Below, piece after piece: positions 9,901 to 20,614 of a stretch of DNA of 64,000 bases. Numbering within the stretch: position 1 is the first letter of the stretch; every line of letters starts with the position of its first letter. Source of the stretch: Plasmodium coatneyi (taxonomy: Eukaryota > Apicomplexa > Aconoidasida > Haemosporida > Plasmodiidae); assembly GCF_001680005.1 (NCBI RefSeq), contig NC_033567.1:4526001-4590000 (forward strand), read 5' to 3'. Below the pieces are notes generated by a model that did not search any database, was not told the origin of the DNA, and worked only from the letters and a program-made list of their open reading frames with translations. The translations under genes and the position numbers were made by a program.

Positions 9901-12379
9901 TAAAATTAAGCCAATTATCCATATCAGAGCATTGGACATGACGCAAGCCTTCACCCTCGACATTGGAAATGGCTACATAGGATTTTATACCTGCCCCATT
10001 TTATTTAAACATAAGTTGCTGAAAAAGAAAAACAAACTGAATCAGTGGTTCAAACAGTTCTACAGTGAGACGCTAAATGCCCGCTCGGATATTTACAAGA
10101 AGAATTTCTTTAACATGGGGGATGAGAAGAATAAGGAAGCGATACAAAACGAAATGAGAAATATCAACAAAATGATTCTATACAAAAATGGGAATAGCCA
10201 GAAGAAGGGAAAATTGGACACAGAGATGATCAGCTCCAATAGGGATAAAATGAAAAATGCGCTTCTGTTCAGTTCGTACGACTGCTCAGTGGAAATATAC
10301 AAATGGTTCCACCAGTCTTACAAGTCCCCGATCGAGATTCCCGAAATTGACATAGACAACGAAACACTGATATTTTATGACAAGCAGATAAATAAGAACA
10401 TACAAATACATAGTGGTTTAAATTTGTGGAATAACATAGAGATATATTTCAAACTCACCTGGCCAATAGCTCTAATAATCAACACGAGTACCATCTACAC
10501 GTACAATTCAATTTTCCAGTTTCTTTTCCTCCTGGGCAGAATTTATTATAATTTAAAAATTTTGTGTTACCATAATAGACATTTGTACAAGTATTTGAAT
10601 TTTAAAAAAGGGGGGTTGCTATTTTCTCACTTGTTTTCCATTAGATATAAAATGCAATTTTTTTTTTTTCATTTGATTAAATATTTGCAAGAGGACATCA
10701 TAAATTACGAGTACAAATTGATGATTACGCAAATTCACAAATCGAAAGATTTTGAGTACACCAAGTCGATCCATGATTTGTACATTTCGCAGGTAGCCAC
10801 CAAGTGCTTTCTGCGCGTTCAAGATATAACGAACCCTTTGCTGGAGCTGATAGACACGTCCTTCAAATTCTGCTACTTTTTCCAGTGTTTAATAGAAAAC
10901 GAACTATTCACAGATATATTAAACTACGAATTGGTGGATGAGCAGGAAAAAAACAAAACAAAAAAAGGAGACACGACAGTACCGGACGATGAGCAAAATA
11001 ATGACAACCATGAAGAGAAGGATAACGATTTAAATCAAGTTATTGAAAAGCTACTACAGTATAATGACACCTTTAATGAAAAGCTAGTGTCTGTCATGAA
11101 CGAAATGGTCAATATAAGCTCCAACAGCAACCACGCCTACCTTGTTCACTTTCTGACTACCCTAGATTTTAACAATTATGTAACGAAGATAAAGGACTCT
11201 TTGGCGAATGCTAAATCGGTTGGTGTGTCCCTAGCAGGGAGCGGAAACCAAAATGAACAAACGCAACAGGGCTACCCGATCGAGGGAAGTAAATCGGACC
11301 TCGGCAACGCGGTGGCTAATAACACACGTGACAGCAACAAAAGGGACGACCACAAAATGGAATACATAAGCATTGACAACGTGAACTCGAACGATAATTA
11401 CTACACAGGAGGGAAAGAAAATTACTCGAACAGACTGCTAAGTGACCTATCGAACCGCATCAGTGGGGTGGACTACACAAATGAGGCGAACCAACTTGGT
11501 AGTAATAAAGACATTTTAAAAAAGAGAGTAGTTAACAAGTTCAGCAATTTGTTGCCTAGCGATGTTGAGGAGAAGTGGGGCATGCAGCCAAGTGGCATAA
11601 ACCAGTACAGCCGAATTGGCATGTCCGAATCGGTAGACAAAAGCGTCTTAAATGGAGCTCCCAGCCTCAGCCGCTACGGCAATGCGGGCAGCTACTACGG
11701 CAGCTACAATCGTGGCGGCATCGCCAATAATAACTACAACGCGTTAATTGACAAATATTCAAACATACTGAACAGTTATATGAACAACAGTGGTGACAGA
11801 AACTCCGTTTACCAGGTTTCGCAAAATTATATAAACAGTTCTCACGTGGATTCGTACAACACATCGTTAGATGTCGCGAAATTGAGGCACATAGGTGACG
11901 CTTCCCATGTGGTAGATATCGGCAACGCGGGTAACCCGATCAGCGTGGGCGCTTCCCCTGGTGCCTCCAATTTTAATGTGCACAGTTTAGACACTGGAAT
12001 AAACAGCAACAATAATGTACCAGGTTATGGAAACAGCCTGGCAAGCAACATGAGCAGTCTGTTACGCAAAGTCGACTTGGATGGAAAATCCAACTTCAGT
12101 CAAAATTTCTTAAGCGCTAACCACAGCATGCACGGTAACGCGCCGGCCGATTTAAACAGCCTCCACGATTTAAGCATTAAGCAGAATTTCAACGTGCAGA
12201 ATTTGCTGGACAACTATAACTACAGCTATAACGGCTTCTCCGAAAACGGCTCCTACACCAGCCATAACTTGGACAAGCTCGGCAACGATAATAAGCTCAC
12301 GCCCCAGATGTATAACATCCCCCTAAATTTGTATCGAAATGAAAATAACAACTTAAGTGAAGCGGATCGGGAGAAGTAG
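6941..12379 (+). CDS. GCP4: Gamma-tubulin complex protein 4 (Spc97/Spc98 family) with lectin-like insert
   Basis: This is a 1,812-residue single-exon protein. It opens with MIHEIILSLIGQTGDI, matching the MIHE(L/I)LL start of GCP4; I chose this ATG over the in-frame 6818 for that reason. The GRIP1 half follows (about 1-600), including GIYHRYFKNLGKILLHQIF...GQLLDPYYEFFI, GRKILFIGKSI and YLLNNGDFYDYF...HTPP (near 557). The GRIP2 half (about 1165-1330) carries LTWPIALII (W1174), LGRIYYNLKIL, KDFEYTKSIHDLYI and a terminal FQCLIE. GCP4 binds gamma-tubulin through GRIP2 and helps build the ring that nucleates microtubules at the spindle plaque. Between the halves sits about 550 residues whose core (about 700-1030) looks like a concanavalin-A-type beta-sandwich. 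Acidic Ser tracts lie near 125 and 485. The last 450 residues are Asn/Ser/Gly-rich and lack recognised domains. Human GCP4 is about 670 residues, so the expansion is large. Confidence 0.88.
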   Translation: MIHEIILSLIGQTGDIIILADKRRNKTKKESNLNIDEYCFEVNNNIHIFLNSEIKIINDIVQLGYYFYVMNIFCLLVKKNTIYKNLTHVHKFNKLHEERKGRKGKGGTRERLQRDEDISSSESSSWNSSSYESSSENESEDSNNLNNSDQKRRYEKKKQIDNYFGVILKNIKSLNSVSPYGYYANGISNEISKFMRRYMKKISQIEEYINNNSNTPLTQILTMLEKKREEIIIIINIIKNYLEFQKKEEQNVLEGENRNKTKEIMDYLYENCLNGNSRVKGIYHRYFKNLGKILLHQIFSWILYGQLLDPYYEFFIQKRQFIYSDDKKIFLSPEELYENLTLTNVQSLNFEWNYLFFQSVSNLPECCLDKVVGRKILFIGKSIRILIRSNKWNTSDIVKLFSITKILSKAFDQASPASGYEKVANLEQVTSPKESYNGVGSECQMNRTSGVNTNKGESTSNANHYLHSLNISSSDSSDNSSDESSSERNKDETINLYCKEIFDITIEKIRSIIAYKLWKYIVKDINLIKIFDLFRDIYLLNNGDFYDYFLEKSWSLMHTPPNSKNEILLKVLAWKNSSLSVEEYCKAKYENRRDKLVLEKYEDDVLFGEENGDLNESTFFNSTNGYHFDSDNSENIISKYFYPRISYKKFSYDSFEREKYENLVLGGMCYMYDKKIVLNDFYKGIQTLSKKNYYDYDNVFSVCVNNYRQQILRGFKHGFDFSVNFNNFFDNKFADIGSNNGTNVKGCAVSGNAKQHFADDKFLVGCCFALVIHSMKNPLLYKTDVLQSSLGYWGSLGDCLSVEIKVKFYQKENNTQEDASTEQQTGNPVQYGDNHSNVLLGDVEVEVSLYIGGKGISSFVHNSNSYTVDYARESILNNKLWADNVNHEKKRLYEDMENDEGYLRKRNANSADVSNQDDLMSDHMEGNYDKAIKQPVLKIQSNKQTFYNINKNTLTKFRVRINCLKHSFSVYIQKLDEYNLQLNNPKNKIKPIIHIRALDMTQAFTLDIGNGYIGFYTCPILFKHKLLKKKNKLNQWFKQFYSETLNARSDIYKKNFFNMGDEKNKEAIQNEMRNINKMILYKNGNSQKKGKLDTEMISSNRDKMKNALLFSSYDCSVEIYKWFHQSYKSPIEIPEIDIDNETLIFYDKQINKNIQIHSGLNLWNNIEIYFKLTWPIALIINTSTIYTYNSIFQFLFLLGRIYYNLKILCYHNRHLYKYLNFKKGGLLFSHLFSIRYKMQFFFFHLIKYLQEDIINYEYKLMITQIHKSKDFEYTKSIHDLYISQVATKCFLRVQDITNPLLELIDTSFKFCYFFQCLIENELFTDILNYELVDEQEKNKTKKGDTTVPDDEQNNDNHEEKDNDLNQVIEKLLQYNDTFNEKLVSVMNEMVNISSNSNHAYLVHFLTTLDFNNYVTKIKDSLANAKSVGVSLAGSGNQNEQTQQGYPIEGSKSDLGNAVANNTRDSNKRDDHKMEYISIDNVNSNDNYYTGGKENYSNRLLSDLSNRISGVDYTNEANQLGSNKDILKKRVVNKFSNLLPSDVEEKWGMQPSGINQYSRIGMSESVDKSVLNGAPSLSRYGNAGSYYGSYNRGGIANNNYNALIDKYSNILNSYMNNSGDRNSVYQVSQNYINSSHVDSYNTSLDVAKLRHIGDASHVVDIGNAGNPISVGASPGASNFNVHSLDTGINSNNNVPGYGNSLASNMSSLLRKVDLDGKSNFSQNFLSANHSMHGNAPADLNSLHDLSIKQNFNVQNLLDNYNYSYNGFSENGSYTSHNLDKLGNDNKLTPQMYNIPLNLYRNENNNLSEADREK

Positions 12380-13573
12380 TGCCTACCGGAATGAATCAAT
12401 TTTTGTGCAGATGGGGGGAAGCGCTAAAGTAGGAGGCTGCAAAAAGTCGCGCCACAATAGTTCATTTGCCATATAACAGGAACTTTTTTGTATGTCTGTA
12501 GTTAGGTATGTATACTGCTGTGTATACAATGCGTATCTACTGATGACTGCTTTTTTCTCTCCCACTTTAGAACGCCTCTGTTTTAGCGAGCCCCCCACAT
12601 TTTCCTAATCTTAATTTTTATTTTTTTTCTCACCTGTGCATATATACCACATCACGCGCGGCTCTTGTTAATCCCATTTGTCTAGTTCGTTTTTTCCACC
12701 TTTTATCTGCCAAATGGGAGTACCTTCATCGCGTCTGCTCCATTTCGTTTAAAATTTGTTTGTGTTTGATTCTACACATTGTTATACTCTATGTTTGCGT
12801 GGCGAAGATTTCTTTTTTTTTTGTACCTATTTTGTATTGTTTGCAAGCACCATTTTGTGCATTTTCTTTTTTTTTTGGGGGGGCTCCTAATCCGCGCTGT
12901 GAGTAGCCCCCACTTCACCAATAACCCCAAAAATGACAACTGCGAAAAAATATGTTACGTGCACATGTGGGAAAGCACAAATTTACAATCCATACATCAT
13001 GGATACCGCTGCAGCAATAGGATATACGCGCTCGGTTCCGTTTGTGTAGAAATTTATACAACTTTTTTTATTCACAAAAAATGGGCGCAATAAACTGTAC
13101 GGGGAAAGTTTTGTGTAAAAATTGAATAGCGGGAGGAACGTGCTGGATATATATTTTTAGCACATTCCGAATCAGCATGTTCAGCTGTTTTGTTTTCGGC
13201 ATCTACAGTGAACCATGTTGTAGGCACGCAAGTGGTACAACATATGGATGGATGGCGCACGTTGCCAATAGTACATGCAAGGAAGCATATTCCTTACCCC
13301 CCGTCAGCTAGGCCCAAAACAGTCACAACTACGTGAGAATATTGCAGAAGGCATAAGTTACTTCACACCTTAACTGCTTCTACACGTTTTTACTCCGTCG
13401 ATTTTCTCCATTTTTGTACACTTGCCAAGTGACAGATAGTTACACTCCCCCGTGTAGGATGCAGGTCACCGGCGCATAAGTTTGGATCTGACATTTTCCC
13501 AATTTGTTCACCTAATGAAGGGGCATAAAATAAGGAAAGAATCGTCCCATTTTGCACATTGCCCCATTTTATA
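12380..13573. other. Intergenic region, no gene recognised
   Basis: This 1.2 kb gap between co-directional genes includes the 3' UTR of GCP4 and the promoter of the PARN-type gene. It has T-rich blocks at 12610-12640 and 12810-12880. The ORF at 12779-13093 has no domain and ends in unstructured sequence, so I do not call it a gene. Confidence 0.5.
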
Positions 13574-16039
13574 ATGTCAAATGTAGTGAATTATTTTTTT
13601 AAAAATTTCGTCCTGAAGGAAAAGAAAACAATCCTGAAATGGGGTATGCTGAAAAGAAGGTACTCCAAAATAACAAGTGTTAATGTGAATAACTGGAATG
13701 ACATCCACAGGGAGATAATTCATAAAATCCATGAGAGCGATTTCGTTTCGATTGACGTGGAGTACACAGGGCTACACCTAAAAGATGAGAGGTACATATC
13801 TATAGATTCGAGTTATGAAGCCCATTGTTATGGAGCCAAATCTTTTTTCCCGTGCCAAATTGGAATTACCGTGGCTAGGAAAAATGACACAAAAGAGAAG
13901 GAGAAACGGGTACCAGACGGAGGAGGAGAAAAAGAAAAGGAACAGCTTCGAAAGATGAATGTACACAATATTAAAGTTGCAAGACAGGAGAATGAAAAAG
14001 TAGACCACAAGTACAGCTTAAAGTGTGACCAAGAGTGGGACATATCACCTTACTGTATTTATGTTTTCCCAAAGGAAAATAAATACTTCAGTGTATCTAC
14101 AACCACTCTTATTTTTTTAAAGGAAAATAATTTCGATTTTAACGAATGGATTTGTAATGGTGTGGGTTATTTAACGCCACCTGAGGAGGAAGAGAAAAAA
14201 AAATATATCTTTGAAAAAATGGATGAGCTAAAGAATTTGATGAATAAATGTAGCACGAAAACGGAGGATGTCAAAAAGAACTTGGATGACAGAAAAAAAA
14301 AAGTCGATGTGGGGAAAATTATTCAAGAAATAGAAAATTATAAAATTGTGGACGATGAGGATAAGGAAGCCGTTATTGAAATAATAAAGAAGATTGGAAT
14401 TTGGCTCACTCGCGGGGATATGGCCCATCCTGTAGGGAGGTTTAATCAAGGAGAGGGGGATAAAACAAATTCGGTGGGAGAGGATAACTGTGCAGATGGG
14501 CCATTCTTACACCAATTGGAAGATGTAGGGAATCCCCCCTCGCATCATATCAATGCAACCTTTCAACGAGGTGGTACCAATAGGAATAATTGCAACAGTG
14601 TGTACACGAATTATACACACGATTGTGGGGGTAATGAGGAAAAAAGTGCCACGTTCAAGGGAAACATTCCCGGTTCGTTAGAATCTAAAAGTAATGACCA
14701 TGTTGCTTCCACTCGTATAAACAGTGATGACATCCCATTAAACTCTAATCATGTAGACGCGTCCATCCATGGGGAAAACCCAAACGATGATCCATCGGAT
14801 TGTCCCCTATACATAGAAATAGAAAACCCGTATCTACGATTACTTGCCCATACGTTAATAACGAAATATTTCGACGGCATTTTCTGCATATCTGTCAAGG
14901 TGAATGATAAAAAGCATTTAGCTATCTATCGAACGGAGAAGGATTCGTACAAAGAACAAATTAAAACATTAGAATTGGAGATAGAGAAAATAAACCAAAC
15001 AGTTGGAGTGAGATTACTGTTCGATGAAATTATAAAAAATAAAAAAATAATTATTGGACATAATTGCTTTTATGATATCCTGCACATTTATCAGACCTTC
15101 TATCATGAGTTGCCAAATTCGATTAGTGTCTTTAAGAATAAATGGACAGAGATATTTCCCTACACATTTGATACAAAATACTTGAACGAAACGAATGAAT
15201 ATTTATATGCACTGAATGGCCCTGCGACTTTGAAGGGGTTATGTGAGTACATGGCTTCCCTCATTTCGGCCAGCAACGATTTCGATTTTGTTTTTAATTT
15301 TACGAAGGGTCATTCGGACCTCCCTCAATGTTTTGTCCCTCTTGTGAAGTTCGGGGATGGGCCAAATGGTGCAGTGGGTAATGTTCTTGGCACCACAGCG
15401 AGGTACGCGTCCATAGAAGGGGAAAATGAAGCAAATAATGACGCAGATAAGGAAAATAATAACCGTTCGGATGATAGGAAAAAGGACAATATGTATCAAA
15501 ATGGAGTAGAATTAGTCTCCCCCCAACAGAGAAGCCACGATTGTCATGTAAATGCCAAAACGAGTGATGAACATAACGCTGGTTACGATAGCCTCCTAAC
15601 ATGCCTGCTTTTCATATTCCAGTGTCACTACATTTTGAGAAAAAATAATATGATGTGGAAAAATATTTACTTCAGTAAAACAAAAAGCACGAACGAAAGC
15701 GGCAAATCATTTTTTGATATTTTCCTAACCATGTGTAATAAAATAAAGATTGTAAAAACGCAGCCTAATGTGGTATCGCTAACCAGTGCGGAAAACTACG
15801 AAATGGCCAGACATTTTTACATGTATGATTATCCCAGCTATTTTAAAAAATGGGAAATCATGAAAATTTGGTCCCCCATTTGGATTTCCCTAAGTAAGGT
15901 GGATGACCAATCCTGCTGGATAATAGCCAAAAGTGACGACGACGCAAAAAACATTAAGATGATATATAAGATGCTGCAGAACCCGCAGTTCAAGTTGTGC
16001 ACCTATGAGGAGTACATGAACAAGTTTAAGTCCAAGTAG
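13574..16039 (+). CDS. PARN-type poly(A)-specific 3' exoribonuclease (CAF1 superfamily)
   Basis: This is an 821-residue single-exon protein. All DEDDh residues are visible: D61 and E63 in SIDVEYTGL, D501 in IIGHNCFYDIL, and H667 with D672 in HNAGYDS. The five-residue H-to-D spacing and the AGYD context are those of PARN rather than CCR4-linked CAF1. The FPYTFDTKYL and LNGPATLKGLCEY blocks between them also fit. Deadenylases of this type remove poly(A) from mRNA and trim small RNAs. Long polar inserts (about 95-160, 200-430 and 590-660) enlarge the core. The first 35 residues are hydrophobic and basic with almost no acid (MSNVVNYFFKNFVLK), like a mitochondrial presequence. The first in-frame ATG is 13574; no ATG exists upstream in the open frame. 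I saw no R3H domain. Confidence 0.85.
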   Translation: MSNVVNYFFKNFVLKEKKTILKWGMLKRRYSKITSVNVNNWNDIHREIIHKIHESDFVSIDVEYTGLHLKDERYISIDSSYEAHCYGAKSFFPCQIGITVARKNDTKEKEKRVPDGGGEKEKEQLRKMNVHNIKVARQENEKVDHKYSLKCDQEWDISPYCIYVFPKENKYFSVSTTTLIFLKENNFDFNEWICNGVGYLTPPEEEEKKKYIFEKMDELKNLMNKCSTKTEDVKKNLDDRKKKVDVGKIIQEIENYKIVDDEDKEAVIEIIKKIGIWLTRGDMAHPVGRFNQGEGDKTNSVGEDNCADGPFLHQLEDVGNPPSHHINATFQRGGTNRNNCNSVYTNYTHDCGGNEEKSATFKGNIPGSLESKSNDHVASTRINSDDIPLNSNHVDASIHGENPNDDPSDCPLYIEIENPYLRLLAHTLITKYFDGIFCISVKVNDKKHLAIYRTEKDSYKEQIKTLELEIEKINQTVGVRLLFDEIIKNKKIIIGHNCFYDILHIYQTFYHELPNSISVFKNKWTEIFPYTFDTKYLNETNEYLYALNGPATLKGLCEYMASLISASNDFDFVFNFTKGHSDLPQCFVPLVKFGDGPNGAVGNVLGTTARYASIEGENEANNDADKENNNRSDDRKKDNMYQNGVELVSPQQRSHDCHVNAKTSDEHNAGYDSLLTCLLFIFQCHYILRKNNMMWKNIYFSKTKSTNESGKSFFDIFLTMCNKIKIVKTQPNVVSLTSAENYEMARHFYMYDYPSYFKKWEIMKIWSPIWISLSKVDDQSCWIIAKSDDDAKNIKMIYKMLQNPQFKLCTYEEYMNKFKSK

Positions 16040-17472
16040 ACCAATCAGCGCTTGACAAGTGGGTTTGCGGCCCCTTTTGCTGGTATGCCCATCTATACGC
16101 GCGCCCGTGCGTCTCATTTGTATATCAACCATTTTCCCCCCCTTTAATTCGAGAAACAACTTTCTAAATTTTAATATTTTGTTTAAATTTTTACTTCCAC
16201 TTTGAGTAACTGCTGATCCCCCCATGAGCTTCCCCCTGATAAGGAGTGCCACATTCGGGAGGAACCCATGCGAGATGTACACGTGATGCATGAACGGAGG
16301 AGCACACTCACTCGTAGGTCTATTTTGCGCAAGCTTATAGAGGCCCCTTCCCCCCTCCTGATCCTTCCTTGCGAAGGGGCATTTTTAAAGCAGGACTACG
16401 CTTTAGGGTTGACTACTTTTATACGGCGTGTATTTGGCTAATAATTTTTATCATTACAGAGGGGACAAATTGTTTTTATGACTTATGCGCATAAATAAAA
16501 CGGGCTGTAGAGCGTGTAATTAGGGAGTGCACGGTTCCTTCCATCGGCAAAAAGGTACACCAGTTGAAACGAATACATATAAATAGAACGGGGGTGGTGT
16601 ATCTAATCGGTGTGCCTTTTGATGCCCCTCCTTAAGCGCATTTGTTGAAAGTGAGAAGGGATTACACATCACCAAATAATTTCTACGCACAGTGTTTCTC
16701 TACATGTGGGAGGCGGCACTGCGTGTAAATTTGCCCTAAGGCAGTTCACCCATAAAAATAATCATCCCCATGTTGGAAAAAAGGGATAACAACAAAAAGA
16801 AAAAAAAATCACTTTCTGGTACACCACAGGAGAGGTATACAAGTTCAATGATGGGAAAACGCAGTCATCACCTGTCGACCCGTTTCCGCATCGTAGAAAA
16901 AATCCCAATCTGGGTGTGTTACCTTTCAGATGCTATGAATAGATCTCCAAGTTTTGCCCCCATTTTTGCCTTAGCTTCTGCTTCAGTTAGAGTCGGTGGC
17001 CAGTCGTATATCGAACAGAAGGCATATACACACATTGGCACGCAGGCGTTATCGCCATGTATGAGTGTGCACATGTGTATTATTATGTGCCAATGCTGTG
17101 CCCAATGAAGCGCAAAGATATGCGACGCAGGGTGATTAAAAGGCCCAGTTGCACATTGCAATTTTGAGGCGAAATTAAAATTAAGAAAATATACAAAAGG
17201 GTGGAAGCGGATGCGCAGGGTTACTTGTCACGTCCTTAGCTTCTACCCGCGAACTATGTAAAAATAGCGAAAGGTAGAAAAAAAAAAAAAAAAAGTATAT
17301 ACACATAAACATACAATAGTAAAAAGCGCGGCTCCCAATACTTATTACAACGGAGAAGAGGCGTTCCCTTTATCCATGCCAGGAGAAAAAAAAACAGGAA
17401 AACATTCCCGTAAAATGCCTTCACCCGTCGTAAGCAAATTTCCTCTTGTTTTTTTTTAAAATATGGTGAAAC
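16040..17472. other. Intergenic region, no gene recognised
   Basis: This 1.43 kb gap lies between the PARN-type gene and the WD40 gene on the same strand. An A-run sits at 17279-17294. Open frames at 16770-17108 (plus) and 16919-17161 (minus) overlap on opposite strands and show no domain. The WD40 gene promoter and 5' UTR should lie in the right part. Confidence 0.5.
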
Positions 17473-20256
17473 ATGATCGATAGCGACACAGAAAAATTCA
17501 GGGACATAAGCCACAAGGTACAGGGGAAGTACATCCCAGTTATAAAGTTCGGGGGAACGAATAAATACATCAATAAAAATTACACAAATGATTCCGGTAC
17601 GGTCTAAAAAAAGGAGTTATGAAAGGGCATAGTGAAATATGAACTTCTGTGTTGAATGCGCTTATGTACATAACACCCTACGGGTGAGGCGAGTTTGTGT
17701 GAAAGCAATTGGGGGGGGAGGGAGACTAATAGGGATCCCACTCAGGGGTGTCCATTACCCGGCTTGCTTGGCACTGGGTCGTTTCATGTAGATACCGTGC
17801 CCAGTTGCAGGCCCGCGTGTGGCTCCCGGCCCCAGTTGGCACTTCGTACTAGACGTATGTGCACACATGTATGTATTTTACACCCAACGAACACGCTCAA
17901 ACGAGAGAATTTACCTCAACCCTTTTCCTTACCACCCGACGCAGATGCCACAAATAATATAAGTTTTACCGGAGACGGGTTCAACACAAACAGCACAGAC
18001 ATATACTGCGATAACAAGTACGGGGTGAATCGAGTCTGCTTTTCCCCCCAAGGGAAGTACGTAGCAGGATGTGGAACGAACGGCATAATTTACGTATACG
18101 ATTTGTATGAAAATAAATTGCTAACAAAAATATGTACAAGGATTGACAACATAAGAGACTTGAAAATAAGCGATAATGATAAGCATATATACGCCTGTGG
18201 GGATAATCAAATTATAGAAATTTTTGACCTGTACGAAGGTAGGAAGGTCTTTAACGATGATGTTGCGAGGTATGTAGACGTATCCATCCCAAGCTTAATT
18301 AAAAGTCAAAGTGGGAAAACTGGTCAAAATGGCGAGAATGAAGAAACGGGGCAGGAAAAACTACCCCTGAAGGGGGGAAGAAAAAACCTACTCAGTAATA
18401 TGTACGCCCCATGGATGAAGGTTAAGCATAAAGATTTTACCCACAACAAAGTTGTATACGTCCCAATATATAACTACGCCGATTTGATCAAAAGGGACAT
18501 CAATATGGTGGACTTAAATAGCATTAAAATAAGGAAAGTAAATCCAGTGATTAATAAGTCCGTATTTATTATTAAAGACTCACATGATTGCAGCACTTCC
18601 TGCTTGGCAGTGCCCAACATAAGCAACTTCTTACTCTATTCAGGGGGGGGTGATGGGTTGCTAAAAATCTGGGACATAAGAATGAATTCGTTTACTCTAA
18701 GTAAGAAAGAAAACTATAAAGAGGCCAAATCCAATGTGACATTCTTAGATAGTACAAATCCGTATGCTTCTATATGCTCACATGAGGATATCCTCACCAG
18801 CATAAGTTTTAACAACACGATAGACTATGAAGGTGCATATAAAAAGAGGCGAATAGTAAGCCATAGAGCAAGGTTAGCCAGGGGGAGGAAGCAATGTGCA
18901 GCTGATGGGAACGGCTCACAGATGGGAAAGGAATCACCTAGTGGGGAGGCTGAAGAATTGTTTACCTTCCAAGATGAGGAACATTTCTTGGACGGTGAAA
19001 ACAGCAGTTCTTCCGTTTCCTCCTCATGTTCTTCCGCGTCTTACTCATCCGTCACCTTTGATCTGACGAGAAACAAACTTAATAACGTCCTGATGACAAG
19101 CGGATACGACGGATACATTCGGCTGTACGACATAAACAATAATATCATTAAATCCTTTTATGATGAGGACAAAAGTATCACGCACTGTATGTTCAGTCAT
19201 AACAACAAATATATCATTAGCACGAACAAAGCCAAATCCGCAAAAATTTTTGACTTTATCTACATGAATAATAAGAAGAACGCAAGAAATATGGTGAGCT
19301 ACCTTGCTAATTACAAGTCTTATCATTTGAACAAACGCAGGCGCAACGAACATGTGGGGGAGGATGACGATGAGAATGGCAATTACGACAACTTCTACGA
19401 TGACAACTTTTCGAGAGACATATACGATAAAGAATTCCAGCCATGTGAAATTAAAAATATATATGAAGATAAAGAACTGGCCGAAAAAATAAAACTCGTT
19501 AATGAGTTAAACAGGAAAATAAGTAGAGGCCATAAGAAGAAAGCTGCGGGTGAGGGTGACCAGGGGGAAAACGTAGTGGAAGACGTAGTGGAAATCGAAT
19601 CGGATGTCACCTACTCATACACAAATTCCAGCCTCTTTGATGAAAGTACAATAAAAACGAATATCTTCTACGAACATGTTAATAAAAAGTTGGAACCCAC
19701 GTGGTTCCTCTTTCTGGATAACTTGAAATATATGAATCTCATCCCGTACGATAGGCTAAATGAAAGTCTGAGGAGAAACCACCAATATGCTAAGGCACTT
19801 TATAGAAAATTGAACCATCCTAGTGACAATAGCTATCACAATCCGGGTGAGGCAAACGCAGAAAAACAAATCTACCACCCGCTGAAGGACCGAATGGAAT
19901 ACATGATGTACTGCAAAATGTCAGATATTATAAATAACGAATCGCATATTCCTAATTTTTATTCCTGCGTAGCGGGGGATAAGTGCATTATTCCCTCACT
20001 CGATACGTATGCACATGTGTATGACATATACACAGGTTTCCATGTTAACACAATAAGCAATCTTTACTTGCCAAACTATCATTATACTGATTATTCGCAT
20101 TTTAACTCCTCTAGCATGAAGGAGTCATTTTATAAAAGGAGGAATTTGTCTTTTTTAACAAGTGTAGACACGTACCCGAAGAACCAGAATATCGTTGCAA
20201 CTTCGAATGGGTACCCGGATGGATCACTTGTCCTTTGGGTTTTTGCCCCTTTCTAG
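17473..20256 (+). CDS. WD40-repeat protein of unknown role (two exons)
   Basis: Exons are 17473-17596 and 17945-20256, coding for 811 residues. The start ATG has an in-frame TGA two codons upstream. The donor CCG|GTACGG and acceptor GCAG|AT join in phase 1 (Gly-to-Asp codon) and make NDSDATNN. Blades are visible as VCFSPQGKYVAGCGTNGIIYVYDL, LKISDNDKHIYACGDNQIIEIFDL, FLLYSGGGDGLLKIWDI, LMTSGYDGYIRLYDI and HCMFSHNNKYIISTNKAKSAKIFDF, with a last blade ending GSLVLWVF at the C-terminus. Between them are large charged inserts, including a Ser-rich tract near residue 390 and acidic stretches near 510-600. WD40 propellers are usually scaffolds for other proteins. I could not assign it to a specific complex; the CstF-50-like and nucleolar WD families were considered and not supported. 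Confidence 0.85.
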
Positions 20257-20614
20257 TGTGGGAAATACGTTGCGATGTGTTCACAAAAGGGGGGGTTTCA
20301 TCGTATTAGTTTCGTTAACACGTTACGTATTCTCCTTCTACCCCTCTTTTTTCCATACGCATAAAATATTTTTTTCCCCAAATGATCTTTTTTTTGTTTG
20401 CAATATATTTTAAAAAAAATGTTGCACCACTGGGGGGGAACAATGCACCACCAGTTTGAGTGTTCTCATTCACAGGTGTGCACATTTATACATATACACC
20501 CACGGGGTATGGCACATATCACGCGGGTATGTATTTGCAAAAACTTGTAAAGAGACTCTTCACTTTAAGAAAGACGCAAATTTGAAAAAAAAAAAAAAAA
20601 AAAATACCATCACA
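20257..20614. other. Convergent intergenic region
   Basis: This 358-base gap lies between the ends of two convergent genes (WD40 protein and LSM5). It contains a run of 17 A at 20586-20604. No clear gene was seen. Both 3' ends and poly(A) signals should fall here. Confidence 0.5.
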
